Positions 35,469 through 44,390 of a DNA stretch of 64,000 bases are shown in pieces (position 1 is the stretch's first letter; each line of letters starts with the position of its first letter). The notes under the pieces are model-generated. The model was not told the origin of the DNA. It did no database searches and saw only the letters and a program-made list of their open reading frames with translations. The stretch is from Porphyromonas asaccharolytica DSM 20707. GTDB lineage: Bacteria; Bacteroidota; Bacteroidia; Bacteroidales; Porphyromonadaceae. Made by a program: the position numbers and the translations under genes. The stretch is taken from assembly GCF_000212375.1 (NCBI RefSeq), contig NC_015501.1:1984001-2048000 (forward strand), in the 5' to 3' direction.

Positions 35469-35504
35469 AGAGGGCTGGGTCCGTCACAACGGGCTCAGCC
35501 CTTT
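35469..35504 (+). terminator. terminator after the third LRR gene
   Basis: Stem AGGGCTG (35471-35477) / CAGCCCT (35496-35502) followed by TTA. Nearly identical over 34 nt to the porN terminator. Confidence 0.7.
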
Positions 35505-35574
35505 ACTTATCCAGTCGCTCCACACGCTCCTATTGCTCGCTTATCCCTTATAGTGTCAAGTGACCGCAAAAGCT

Positions 35575-35582
35575 TACCTTTG
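35575..35582 (+). promoter_or_regulatory. -7 element upstream of the BspA-like gene
   Basis: TACCTTTG, 37 nt before the ATG at 35619, supporting that start over the earlier in-frame ATG at 35553. Confidence 0.6.
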
Positions 35583-35618
35583 TTGGCAGTTCCAAACTTC
35601 ATACATAACCACCTGCTT

Positions 35619-37277
35619 ATGAAACATTACTACCTGCTCGCACTCATTGGCGTGCTACTCTTACCCCTTTCTATCTCAGCTCAGACCATCGTGGATGGTG
35701 TCTTATCTGGCTGTATGGGTCTCTCGGGACGATATGTCGTACCTGACGAAGTGACCAAGATCGACAACTTCGCATTCTTCTCCTCGTCTGTTACCGAGGT
35801 GGTAATCGGCAAGAATGTTCAGGAGATCAGCAACGCAGCTTTTCAAAACTGTATGAACCTCGAGCGCATCACCTTTGCCGCAGGCTCCAAGCTAGAGCGC
35901 ATCGGAGACGATGTTTTTAGCGACTGCCCTAAGTTGGTCGAAATAGCACTTCCCGAGGGACTTCAGCAAATGGGCGTACGTACCTTCTGGCTCAATGAGT
36001 CGCTCAAGCAGGTTACACTCCCTACGACCCTCGACACGCTACCCAAGTATTGCTTCCAAGGCTGTACAGCACTGCGCAAGATGAGCCTGCCCGAAGGCAT
36101 GAAGGTCATCGCCGAGAACGCATTCTCAGGCTGCGAGAACCTGATGCAAGTGAAGCTGCCTAGCACCCTCGACTCCATCGCGACAAAAGCATTCTATAAG
36201 AACCTTGGACTATTCTCTCTATCGATCCCCGAGGGGGTACGCTCGATCGCTGATAGTGCTTTCATGCGTTGCGAAAACCTCGAGACCGTCACCCTGCCAG
36301 CCAGCCTAGAGCGTGTCGGTGCTAAGCTCTTCCGCCGCTGTTCTGAGCTCACAACTATCTCCGTATCCTCTGGAAGCAAGCACTTTATCTCTCGTGATGG
36401 CATACTCTACTCAGCCGATCTGAAGACACTCTATGAGGCTCCCGCCAAGCTCAAGAGCGAGGACTACAAGATACCAGCAGAGACAGAGACCATCTACCAC
36501 TACGCCTTCTACGAGTGTCCCGAGGTTCAAGGTATCACCATACCACAGACGATCAAGCGCATCGGCATCGCAGCTCTTGTGAACAATGGGATGCGTCAGT
36601 TTACCTTCCCTGGCAATGATAAGTATTGGCTCGAAGAGGGTTCGCTCTACTACAAAGCAACCACCAGCGCTGGCGAGCAGATTGTCTTTATGGCACACCC
36701 CTCAGAGGCTGAGGGCGAGGCAATCGTCGCCTACGGCACTAGCTACGTGTCAGACTACGCACTCGCAGGGTGTCACAAGATTAGCTCACTACGTCTGCCC
36801 TCGACGCTCCTCGGTATGGGCGCCTTCGTGCTCAATGGATGCAAGGAGCTCAAGGATATCTCTAGCTACGCCATAGAGCCACCCGTCCTCACAGAGGAGT
36901 CTCTCATGGGTCTCGCTCTCCCCTCCGTGCAACTACACGTCTACCCAGAGGCTATGCAGAAGTATATGAATGCTCCCTACTGGCAGCTCATCCTACATGG
37001 TGACGACCTCACGGGAGAGGAGCCTAGAGCTATTGCATCGCCTGAGCAGCAGACCACAGAGCTCATCTGGAGCTATCAGCCCGATGGCATGCTACATCTC
37101 GAGAGCCAGAGCGCGGCAGCTATACAGGTAGCTCTCTACAGCACAGATGGCATACACATGGCCACGCTAGAGCTAGCACCACACGCTACCGCACAGCTCG
37201 CCCTCCCCACAGCTGGTATCTACCTACTCCGTAGCACCTCAGCTCACAGCACCCGCACTGAGCGTATCATACGCTAA
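35619..37277 (+). CDS. BspA-like LRR_5 surface protein
   Basis: 552 residues. Signal peptide MKHYYLLALIGVLLLPLSIS ending near AQT. About ten BspA-type repeats of some 23 residues (pattern IGDDVFSDCPKLVEIALPEG; AENAFSGCENLMQVKLPSTL), the type found in adhesins of oral Bacteroidota and Treponema. It ends in a short T9SS-like domain (IQVALYSTDGIHMATLELAP ... TERIIR). Probable T9SS cargo and adhesin. Strong terminator follows. Confidence 0.87.
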   Translation: MKHYYLLALIGVLLLPLSISAQTIVDGVLSGCMGLSGRYVVPDEVTKIDNFAFFSSSVTEVVIGKNVQEISNAAFQNCMNLERITFAAGSKLERIGDDVFSDCPKLVEIALPEGLQQMGVRTFWLNESLKQVTLPTTLDTLPKYCFQGCTALRKMSLPEGMKVIAENAFSGCENLMQVKLPSTLDSIATKAFYKNLGLFSLSIPEGVRSIADSAFMRCENLETVTLPASLERVGAKLFRRCSELTTISVSSGSKHFISRDGILYSADLKTLYEAPAKLKSEDYKIPAETETIYHYAFYECPEVQGITIPQTIKRIGIAALVNNGMRQFTFPGNDKYWLEEGSLYYKATTSAGEQIVFMAHPSEAEGEAIVAYGTSYVSDYALAGCHKISSLRLPSTLLGMGAFVLNGCKELKDISSYAIEPPVLTEESLMGLALPSVQLHVYPEAMQKYMNAPYWQLILHGDDLTGEEPRAIASPEQQTTELIWSYQPDGMLHLESQSAAAIQVALYSTDGIHMATLELAPHATAQLALPTAGIYLLRSTSAHSTRTERIIR

Positions 37278-37337
37278 GGAGCATCAAGCTTATCGTCTCT
37301 GCACGATAAAGCGTCCGTAAAAGGAGATCATACAATG

Positions 37338-37380
37338 CGAGGCATCTACACGTTACGGTGTGGATGCCTCGTTTGTTTTT
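37338..37380 (+). terminator. terminator after the BspA-like gene
   Basis: Stem CGAGGCATCTACAC (37338-37351) / GTGTGGATGCCTCG (37358-37371) followed by TTTGTTTTT: a textbook intrinsic terminator. Confidence 0.88.
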
Positions 37381-37566
37381 GAGATCGTCCAGGATCTCCA
37401 CGGAGGAAATGAAAATTCTTCACGTGGAGAAAAAAAATTCCCCACGTGGGCGTGAAATGAAACTTCGGAAGAATCAAATGAAACTTCGGAGGAAATTTTT
37501 CTCGCCTACGTGGAGAATAAAAAATAGCCACGTGGAGATTTGAGATTTTCCACGTGGCTATCGATG
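37381..37566. repeat. dispersed repeat family B, copy 3
   Basis: TTCTTCACGTGGAGAAAAAA, CCCACGTGGGCGTGAAATG, two GAAACTTCGGA repeats, CCTACGTGGAGAATAAAAAA, TAGCCACGTGGAGATTTGAG and a closing TTCCACGTGGCTATCG. Same order and orientation as 13945-14112. Lies between the BspA-like gene and panC, immediately after the terminator. Confidence 0.82.
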
Positions 37567-37597
37567 ATTTAGGAGACCTAGTCCATGGTCAGCTGAT

Positions 37598-38458
37598 CTA
37601 TTTAGCCGAGGTCTTGTAGTGAATATTGTCAATAAGACGAACCTCGCCGCAGTAGCAGACGATGCAGCCGACAGGATCGCTGCTGTCTGACCACGACTCG
37701 AGAGGACGCAGCGTCTTGCCGTCGACGATCTGGTAGTACTCGGGACGCAGTAGCGGGTGCTCTGCGAGGCGTGAGACAACGAAGTCGACGACCTCACGTG
37801 GTGAGTGCTCTGGGACCAGCTCCAGACTCGCTACGAGCGTATCGTGGATACGTGGCGCTACGTCACGCTGCTCACTGGTGAGGAGGAGGTTACGGCTGCT
37901 CAGGGCTAGTCCGTCAGCCTCACGGATAATGGGGCAACTGTGTATCTCTACGGGCAGAGCGAGCTGGCGAACCATCTCGCGCACGATGGCTATCTGCTGG
38001 AAGTCTTTCTCGCCAAAGAAAGCGCCATCAGGCTGCACGAGCATAAAGAGCTTGCTCACGATCTGCGCTACACCATTGAAGTGCCCTGGGCGATGAGCCC
38101 CCTCCATAGTCTCTCCGAGGAAGCCGAAGTCAAACTGACGGGTGTCCGCCTCGGGATACATCTCCTCGACGGTGGGCAGGAAGGCTATGTCCACCTGAGC
38201 GTCACTCAGGCGTGCTAGATCCTCCTCTGGCTTGCGAGGATAGGTACGCAGATCTTCGGGATTATTGAACTGCGTGGGGTTGACAAATACGGATACGACG
38301 ACGATGTCGTACTGCTTTCTAGCAGCTGCCACTAGGCTCAAGTGTCCAGCATGCAGGGCACCCATAGTAGGCACTAGCCCTACATGGGCTGAGGGGTTCT
38401 CTTGGCGTAGCTTAGAGAGTTCTTGCTGTAGCGCAGCAACCGTTGTAATGACTTTCAT
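37598..38458 (-). CDS. panC: pantothenate synthetase
   Basis: 286 residues; ATP-dependent joining of pantoate and beta-alanine in coenzyme A synthesis. Conserved PTMGALHAGHLSLV (HIGH-like motif), VFVNPTQFNNPEDLRTYPR, GEKDFQQ and SSRNLLLTSEQR are present. 44 nt after the queA end on the minus strand. Confidence 0.96.
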   Translation of the reverse strand: MKVITTVAALQQELSKLRQENPSAHVGLVPTMGALHAGHLSLVAAARKQYDIVVVSVFVNPTQFNNPEDLRTYPRKPEEDLARLSDAQVDIAFLPTVEEMYPEADTRQFDFGFLGETMEGAHRPGHFNGVAQIVSKLFMLVQPDGAFFGEKDFQQIAIVREMVRQLALPVEIHSCPIIREADGLALSSRNLLLTSEQRDVAPRIHDTLVASLELVPEHSPREVVDFVVSRLAEHPLLRPEYYQIVDGKTLRPLESWSDSSDPVGCIVCYCGEVRLIDNIHYKTSAK

Positions 38459-38502
38459 TTGCGTGTGATATACTGAAAGGGTGTGTATGATTTGATTCCT
38501 AT

Positions 38503-39780
38503 TTATAGGTCTTGTCGATAGAGCAGGCAGGCGTCGCCATAGCTGAGGAAGCGGTACTGCACATCAGCGAGGGCATGCTCGTAGAGCGTACGCCAACGGG
38601 GACCGATAAGTGCCGAGACAAGCAGCAGGAGCGTACTCTTCGGCTGGTGAAAGTTGGTCACCAAGATGTCTACCATATGATACTGATAGCCTGGGGCAAT
38701 GAGTAGCGCCGTGGAGAAGGTGAGCCGACCAAGCCCTCTGTGGCGAGCATAGCAGAGCAAGATCTCCAGAGCCTCACGACGTGACGGCAACGCAGCGCCA
38801 CAACTCTGACGCATACGATAGCTATACCACTGATCTAGGTGAAAGGGCTCTGCCACGTCCCCACCCTCCTGCGCAGCTTGCTGCAGCGCAACGGCATACC
38901 AGTAGAGACTCTCCAGGGTGCGTACAGAGGTCGTCCCAATGGGTACAAAGGGGCTATCAATATGCTCTAAGAGAGTCTCCAGCGTTGCGGTCGGCACGCT
39001 GCAATACTCACTGTGCATCTGATGCTCAGCGACCTGACGTCCCTTGACTGGGAGGAAGGTACCCGCACCGACATGGAGCGTTAGCTCAGTGATGCGATGC
39101 CCCTCGGCTAGAAGCCTGTCATCGAGCTCTGGCGTGAAGTGCAGGCCCGCTGTCGGCGCCGCCACGGAGCCCTCAATACGCGCGTAGACGGTCTGATAGT
39201 CGGTGAGATCGCTGCTCTCGGTCTCTCGATTGAGGTAAGGGGGGATGGGTAACTGACCGCACAGCTCTAGTATCTCGCCAAAGCTCTTGGTCTCGTCGCT
39301 CCAGCTGAAGGTGACTACGTCTGGCGTCTCCACCGCCCTACTCGCTTGTAACGTGATAGTTTGTCCTCCAGCTAATGGGAGCGTACAGGAGATAGTCTGC
39401 TCGGGGCGCCACTTCTTCGAGTTGCCCACAAGGCAGTGCCAGGAGCATGAGCCGAGTGATGATAGACTCTCCTCGTAGCTGACAGGTCTGTATGGGTCTA
39501 AGCAAAGTATCTCGATGCGGGCACCCGTGGCTTTGACAAAGAAGATGCGCGCCTTGATGACCCGCGTGTTATTGCGAATGAGGAGCGCATGAGGCGGGAG
39601 CAGTTGTGGCAGCTCGGCAAAGGTGTGATCCTCTAGCCTCCCTGTGGCATCGCTCATGAGGAGCCGGCACTGGTCACGCTCCGCCAGCGGATGCTCTGCG
39701 ATACGCTCATCGGGGAGGGGGTAGTCGTAGTCGTTGATATCTATATCGACCCAGTGCTGCGTATGAGGCTTGTCACACAT
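38503..39780 (-). CDS. queA: S-adenosylmethionine:tRNA ribosyltransferase-isomerase
   Basis: 425 residues from the ATG at 39780; a longer frame begins only with a TTG at 39819 inside the next gene. The enzyme transfers ribose from SAM to 7-aminomethyl-7-deazaguanine in tRNA, in queuosine synthesis. NDYDYPLPDERIAEHPLAER, PTAGLHFTPEL, LHVGAGTFLPVK, GTTSVRTLESLYWYA and TNFHQPKSTLLLLVSAL are diagnostic. Longer than E. coli QueA, as usual in Bacteroidota. Confidence 0.95.
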   Translation of the reverse strand: MCDKPHTQHWVDIDINDYDYPLPDERIAEHPLAERDQCRLLMSDATGRLEDHTFAELPQLLPPHALLIRNNTRVIKARIFFVKATGARIEILCLDPYRPVSYEESLSSLGSCSWHCLVGNSKKWRPEQTISCTLPLAGGQTITLQASRAVETPDVVTFSWSDETKSFGEILELCGQLPIPPYLNRETESSDLTDYQTVYARIEGSVAAPTAGLHFTPELDDRLLAEGHRITELTLHVGAGTFLPVKGRQVAEHQMHSEYCSVPTATLETLLEHIDSPFVPIGTTSVRTLESLYWYAVALQQAAQEGGDVAEPFHLDQWYSYRMRQSCGAALPSRREALEILLCYARHRGLGRLTFSTALLIAPGYQYHMVDILVTNFHQPKSTLLLLVSALIGPRWRTLYEHALADVQYRFLSYGDACLLYRQDL

Positions 39781-39811
39781 ACTCTCGATCCTCTGATTTG
39801 TTTTTGCGGTA

Positions 39812-41230
39812 CTACTCAAGCGTCACGTAGCAAGACTCCTGCAGCTTAGGCTCAACGACGACACGCTGCATCACGCCGTCACGCAAGTAGTCGATGACGA
39901 CACCAGTGCGGGGAGCTGTCGTGATCCAGGGATTGAAGGCAAAGAGGTAGCTAAAGCCTCCGAAGTACTTATCCTTGTCCAGTAGCTTAGCAACTCGGGC
40001 GTAGTCTTCCGCATCCCAATAGCGACAATTGGTTGGTCCATCTTTGATCGCAAAGGGACGCTCATGTGTGCGGCAGGACATGCTCTTCTTGACAAATGCT
40101 AGATAACCCTTAGAGAGTTCGTCGGCCGTGCCTATATGACGACCATTGATAGCTACAATCTCGTCACCAGCACGTAGCCCAGCCTCGGCAGCGGGTGAGT
40201 GGGGAGACAGCGAGTGGATGGTTGAGATATTATTTGCCTGATAGTTGATCCCTAACGACAGATACCTATGGGTGGCAAAGCGCACGACAAGTGAATTGAA
40301 GTAGCGGGTGAAGGGAAACTGCAAGAGCATCACCGGCACCGTCAGGGCGGTGTAGTCGGTCAGCAGATAGTCGTCAGAGAGTAGCTCCTCGGCTTCGCTC
40401 GTCCATAGCATCTTGTGCTCGTTGACACCACTATATATGGTAATGCCAAACTTGAGATAGAACCGAGCCAACGTCTTGTCGCTTCCCACCGGTAGGATCG
40501 GTAGCTCGACAAGCTTATGCGCCTTGGGGTCGATGCGTAGCGACGTTTGCACGGTAGCAGAGCGACGAGCGGAGGAGGCATCGTAAGAGCTGTTTTCGAC
40601 AATACTATAGTATGTATCTACGAGGAGGTCGGGGTTTTTCTGATCGTAAGTTAGCCCCAGAGCTTGTAGCGCCTCAGTGATCTGCTGCTCAATAAGTGCA
40701 TCCCGATTGGTGTGCTGCTTATTGGTGCGTACGAAGCCAAAGGTCTCATAGTTGATTAGGTCTGTCTTACCCTCCGTACCTGTGCTGATGGGGTAAGAGA
40801 TCAATATATCGGACTCGTCCTCTAGACTGTACATGCCAAAGGCACGAGCTATGTCACGCTCCGTAAGTGCACCGGCTGGCTGAGCCATCGGCTTGAGATG
40901 ACGCTCTACACGATGATAAGCAAAATTAGAGACCAGCAGGTCGACGGAGGCTCCTCCCTCGCTTTGCAGCAGGCGGATCATCTCCTCCTCGGGCATCGTA
41001 TGGGTCTCCTGTCCATTGATAGCCTCAATGATATCACCGCTTCGTAGTCCAGTCTGCGCTGCAGGGCTATTGGGATAGACGGTTAGGATGACGGGGCGAT
41101 TGGCTCCCCAGTTGTCGTTGTAGCTCAACTGGTACTCTAGACCGACGTACGCTTTCTGGGCTTGCATGGTCAGGGCAAAGGAGCAAAGTGCTAGGATAAC
41201 TAGCAGGGTCGTGTGGTATAGTCGCTTCAT
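39812..41230 (-). CDS. secreted protein with two PDZ domains around a DUF4136-like domain
   Basis: 472 residues from the ATG at 41230 (a TTG at 41239 also opens the frame). Signal peptide ends near TMQAQ. First PDZ: VILTVYPNSPAAQTGLRSGD, IIEAINGQ. A middle domain of about 190 residues with ISYPISTGTEGKTDLINYET and NPDLLVDTYYSIVENS resembles DUF4136 of lipoproteins. Second PDZ: IHSLSPHSPAAEAGLRAGDE, IVAINGRHIG. No protease domain. Probable envelope scaffold; function unknown. Confidence 0.8.
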   Translation of the reverse strand: MKRLYHTTLLVILALCSFALTMQAQKAYVGLEYQLSYNDNWGANRPVILTVYPNSPAAQTGLRSGDIIEAINGQETHTMPEEEMIRLLQSEGGASVDLLVSNFAYHRVERHLKPMAQPAGALTERDIARAFGMYSLEDESDILISYPISTGTEGKTDLINYETFGFVRTNKQHTNRDALIEQQITEALQALGLTYDQKNPDLLVDTYYSIVENSSYDASSARRSATVQTSLRIDPKAHKLVELPILPVGSDKTLARFYLKFGITIYSGVNEHKMLWTSEAEELLSDDYLLTDYTALTVPVMLLQFPFTRYFNSLVVRFATHRYLSLGINYQANNISTIHSLSPHSPAAEAGLRAGDEIVAINGRHIGTADELSKGYLAFVKKSMSCRTHERPFAIKDGPTNCRYWDAEDYARVAKLLDKDKYFGGFSYLFAFNPWITTAPRTGVVIDYLRDGVMQRVVVEPKLQESCYVTLE

Positions 41231-41265
41231 TGTTGTCAATTCGTTGAGTGTGTTTATAATAAGGG

Positions 41266-41757
41266 TTACTGTAGCTCCAAGTGGTAGAGACGATCGATCA
41301 CTTCGCCATAGGTCTGCTGTATGATCTCTTGTCGAGAGCCTGTGAGCTGTAAGCGTGCCGAGTAGATGCCCCGAGGTGTGTCTATAGCAACACAGACAGT
41401 CCCGACGGGTGTCTCAACCGTTCCCCCGGCAGGGCCTGCCACACCTGTGGTCGCTATGCTGATGGTGCTACGACAAGCCTGACGCACTCCGCTGGCCATC
41501 GCCTCAGCGACTTCTCGGCTCACGACGCCATACTGCTCGATAGTGGCGGCTGGCACGTGGACAAGTCGCTCTTTGAGTTCTATCTGATAGCTCACGATAG
41601 CTCCTTGAAACCAGTGCGAACTACCCGCATGTGACGTCAGCTGGCTCGCTATGTAGCCACCCGTACAGCTCTCGCAGGTCGAGACAGTCTCGCGCTGCTC
41701 TAACCAGTGCGCGATGAGATGCTTTAGCTGCTCTTCTGTCGTCTGAGGGGTGGGCAT
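41266..41757 (-). CDS. CinA C-terminal family nicotinamide-nucleotide amidohydrolase
   Basis: 163 residues, the stand-alone PncC-type domain that converts NMN to NaMN. Conserved STCESCTGGYIASQLTSHAG, FQGAIVSYQIELKERL, MASGVRQAC and TGVAGPAGGTVETPVGTV. Ends 36 nt before the PDZ gene start and begins 13 nt after tsaD, so it belongs to the ybeY-tsaD-cinA run. Confidence 0.92.
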   Translation of the reverse strand: MPTPQTTEEQLKHLIAHWLEQRETVSTCESCTGGYIASQLTSHAGSSHWFQGAIVSYQIELKERLVHVPAATIEQYGVVSREVAEAMASGVRQACRSTISIATTGVAGPAGGTVETPVGTVCVAIDTPRGIYSARLQLTGSRQEIIQQTYGEVIDRLYHLELQ

Positions 41758-41769
41758 AAGACGTGGGTT

Positions 41770-42798
41770 TTAGATAGTCGTCTTGGCAAAGGGGACGGCA
41801 TCTATCGATCCGTACGCTCCTCGCTCATAGGCAAAGCTGCCTGCCATGGCAACCATAGCGGCATTGTCTGTCGTAAAGGCAAAAGGTGGTATGTAGACCT
41901 GCCAACCGTAGCGATCGGCATAAGCATGGTAAGCATCACGCAGACCCGTATTGGCGGAGACACCACCAGCCACAGCTATGTGCTTGATGCCTGTCTCCTT
42001 ACTGGCGCGTAGTAGCTTGCTCATGAGGATATCGATGACAGTCTTTTGGAGAGAGGCGCAGAGATCCGCTTTGTTTTTCGCAACAAAGTCCGGATCCTTG
42101 GCAAGCTCATCTCTTAGCGTATAGAGGAAAGAAGTCTTCAGCCCGCTAAAGCTGTAGTCTAGCCCCGGCACCTGTGGCTTGCTAAAGTGAAAGCGCTCAG
42201 CGTCGCCCTCATTGGCGAGCTTATTGACGATTGGCCCCCCTGGGTAGCCAAGTCCCATCACCTTGGCACACTTGTCAAAGGCTTCGCCGGCCGCATCATC
42301 GATCGTCTGACCCAGTATGCGCATATCATCAGGGGCATTGACCTGTACGATCTGAGAGTTACCGCCCGAGACGAGTAGGCAGAGGTAGGGAAATGGGGGT
42401 GGCGTGTGTGGCTCCTCAGGCTTAGCGATGAAGTGTGCGAGGACGTGTGCCTGCAGGTGATTGACCTCGACGAGTGGGATCTGGAGTGCTAAGCTCAGTC
42501 CCTTGGCAAAGTTGGTCCCGACGATAAGCGACCCGAGAAGCCCCGGACCACGTGTATAGGCGATCGCATCAAGGTCGGCCAGCGTGACACCAGCACGTGC
42601 TACCGCTTGCTGTACGACGGGGACGATGTTTTGTAGATGAGCTCGTGAAGCCAGCTCGGGCACTACGCCTCCATACTTGCTGTGTACCTCTTGGCTTGCG
42701 ATCACATTGCTACAGAGTAGTCCACCCCGTAGCACAGCTGCCGAGGTATCGTCGCACGAGCTCTCGATACCTAAGATTAGAGAAGATGAAGATGTCAT
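41770..42798 (-). CDS. tsaD: tRNA N6-threonylcarbamoyladenosine transferase subunit TsaD
   Basis: 342 residues, full length. ASKHA-fold protein that, with TsaB and others, makes t6A37 on tRNA. LGIESSCDDTSAAVL start, metal-binding histidines in VNHLQAHVLAH, LLVSGGNSQIV, DDAAGEAFDKCAKVMGLGYP and AVAGGVSANTGLR are all present. The partner tsaB is at 57348 in this window. Confidence 0.97.
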   Translation of the reverse strand: MTSSSSLILGIESSCDDTSAAVLRGGLLCSNVIASQEVHSKYGGVVPELASRAHLQNIVPVVQQAVARAGVTLADLDAIAYTRGPGLLGSLIVGTNFAKGLSLALQIPLVEVNHLQAHVLAHFIAKPEEPHTPPPFPYLCLLVSGGNSQIVQVNAPDDMRILGQTIDDAAGEAFDKCAKVMGLGYPGGPIVNKLANEGDAERFHFSKPQVPGLDYSFSGLKTSFLYTLRDELAKDPDFVAKNKADLCASLQKTVIDILMSKLLRASKETGIKHIAVAGGVSANTGLRDAYHAYADRYGWQVYIPPFAFTTDNAAMVAMAGSFAYERGAYGSIDAVPFAKTTI

Positions 42799-42815
42799 GA
42801 TGCTGTGTCGTGAGA

Positions 42816-43343
42816 TTAGTTGGCAGCCTGGTAGTCAGCGCATACCTTGTCGACATATTTGAAGAACTTCGCACCACCCTGCTCTAGGAAGTAGTTTCGT
42901 TCCTCCAGCATCTCGACCAGCTGCATGAGTGCTCTGTCTTCGGCCATATGCATCAGCTCCCGCTCGGAGTCAGTCTGATCATCTATGCCCAAGAGGTGCA
43001 AGATGCCATGTATCATCACTCGGTATAGCTCCTGCTGGAACGGTACACCCAGCTCCTGTGCATTGGTCGCAACGGTGTCGATGCTAATGAGTATGTCACC
43101 ATAGATCACATCGTCGCCCTCCTGCTCACTCTCTCTAGGGAAGGTGATGACGTCCGTATAGTAATCATGCTGGAGAAATGCTCTATTTGCCCTCAGGATA
43201 CCCTCATCGTCAGTGTACTGAAAGTTGATCTCCCCGACCGTACGATTCATCTCGCCGCATACACGACGCATCCAACGATTGGCGATTTGTCGCCTAATGG
43301 GTGGCATCAACAGATCGTTGTCCGAATAGTAGTTAAATTGCAT
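42816..43343 (-). CDS. ybeY: endoribonuclease YbeY with altered third metal ligand
   Basis: 175 residues from the ATG at 43343; a longer frame to 43430 runs into the promoter at 43428-43435 and adds no family sequence. YbeY processes 16S rRNA ends. The zinc motif reads HGILHLLGIDDQTDSE, so the usual third histidine of HGxLHLxGYDH is Asp, a change common in Bacteroidota. NRAFLQHDYYTDVITFPRES and GDILISIDTVATNA are family features. 17 nt before tsaD. Confidence 0.92.
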   Translation of the reverse strand: MQFNYYSDNDLLMPPIRRQIANRWMRRVCGEMNRTVGEINFQYTDDEGILRANRAFLQHDYYTDVITFPRESEQEGDDVIYGDILISIDTVATNAQELGVPFQQELYRVMIHGILHLLGIDDQTDSERELMHMAEDRALMQLVEMLEERNYFLEQGGAKFFKYVDKVCADYQAAN

Positions 43344-43427
43344 ATCTCGTCTCTTAAGTCTATCTGCATGCAGGCATTGCTTGCAATCTTGTGAGACTGT
43401 TGACTGTAACAGCCTCATATGGTATTG

Positions 43428-43435
43428 CAAAGGTA
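43428..43435 (-). promoter_or_regulatory. -7 element of ybeY
   Basis: Minus-strand TACCTTTG, 85 nt upstream of the chosen ybeY ATG. Confidence 0.55.
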
Positions 43436-43468
43436 ATGTTTTCTTTAGACTTACACAGCGTAACGAAT

Positions 43469-43504
43469 GAAGGCACCTGCCCTAGACGAGGAGCAGATGC
43501 CTTC
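43469..43504 (-). terminator. likely terminator of the first DUF6263 gene
   Basis: Stem GAAGGCATCTGC / GCAGGTGCCTTC on the minus strand with one G-T pair, between the DUF6263 stop and ybeY. Only a weak T-run follows, so termination is inferred from stem strength. Confidence 0.55.
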
Positions 43505-43560
43505 CTTATTATATTATGTACACACGAAGGGGCGTTGATGCCCGCAGCGTGGGCGCAGCG

Positions 43561-44361
43561 CTAGAGTAGGCGGATCGAGGTGATCGCGTTTGAGGCGACC
43601 TCTGCCTGGGCACCCTGTACGTTGCCACTACCCTTGAGAGCCATCGTGCCGAAGGTGTTCTTGACCATGCCAGTCTTGCGGTCGAGGACGATGTTGTTTA
43701 TGCCATTGCCCTCTAAGACCAAGCCCTCTACAGTTGTCGTCGTCTTGCCATTGGCACGAAGCGTATAGTCTGTATCAGATACAGCTACCAGTGTGACGAC
43801 ACCCTCATACTGCGTATCAGCATTCTCCCCTGTGAAGAGAGGACTATTGACCGCGAAGGACTCACCCGGTGCTATCGGCTCTGCGGGGTAAAATGAAGGA
43901 AACATCGACATAGAGAGGATACCCTTCTTGACTAGGTCATCCACAAGTTCTCCCTCAGGCTCACCTAGAGGCTTAAGCTTAGCGTCCATCCACTGAGTGA
44001 TCTTCTGATTGACCATCTTACGTAGCTGGCTGGTTGCATCGTCCTTAGCGTCTGAGTCTGTGTCCAGATTCATCTCTTGTCCCATAGAGCTGGTAGAGAC
44101 TTGTATGCGATCGATATTGGTCTCCATCAGGTAGTTGCCATCCTTGACGTCCAATACCTTATTGGTATAGTTGATGGTCTGGGCTTGCTTGATCTCCATC
44201 TGCTGACCCATCACAGAGATGGTCATAGGATAGTTGAGCGTCATCTGATAGGTAAAGGTCTGCCCCTTCTCTAGGTTCAGACGCAGATCGTACTTCTCCT
44301 GTGCGAAGACGGAGGTCATCACACCGAGGAGGAGTAGCGTGTGTAGAATAAACTTCTTCAT
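43561..44361 (-). CDS. DUF6263 family exported protein (copy 1)
   Basis: 266 residues. Signal peptide MKKFILHTLLLLGVMTSVFA, then YDLRLNLEKGQTFTYQMTLN, a beta-rich fold with NYLMETNIDRIQVSTSSMGQ and a C-terminal VEGLVLEGNGINNIVLDRKT. DUF6263 proteins are common in Bacteroidota with unknown function. About 80 % identical by eye to the gene at 44462; tandem duplication. Divergence lies mainly in the middle (residues 120-160). Confidence 0.85.
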   Translation of the reverse strand: MKKFILHTLLLLGVMTSVFAQEKYDLRLNLEKGQTFTYQMTLNYPMTISVMGQQMEIKQAQTINYTNKVLDVKDGNYLMETNIDRIQVSTSSMGQEMNLDTDSDAKDDATSQLRKMVNQKITQWMDAKLKPLGEPEGELVDDLVKKGILSMSMFPSFYPAEPIAPGESFAVNSPLFTGENADTQYEGVVTLVAVSDTDYTLRANGKTTTTVEGLVLEGNGINNIVLDRKTGMVKNTFGTMALKGSGNVQGAQAEVASNAITSIRLL

Positions 44362-44390
44362 CGCGTTTGAGTGTGGATTGTCTGTGATTG

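Noticed and set aside
37346-37543. Open frames on both strands of about 61 codons
   Set aside because: They mirror each other because the DNA is palindromic repeat B; no promoter or protein features.
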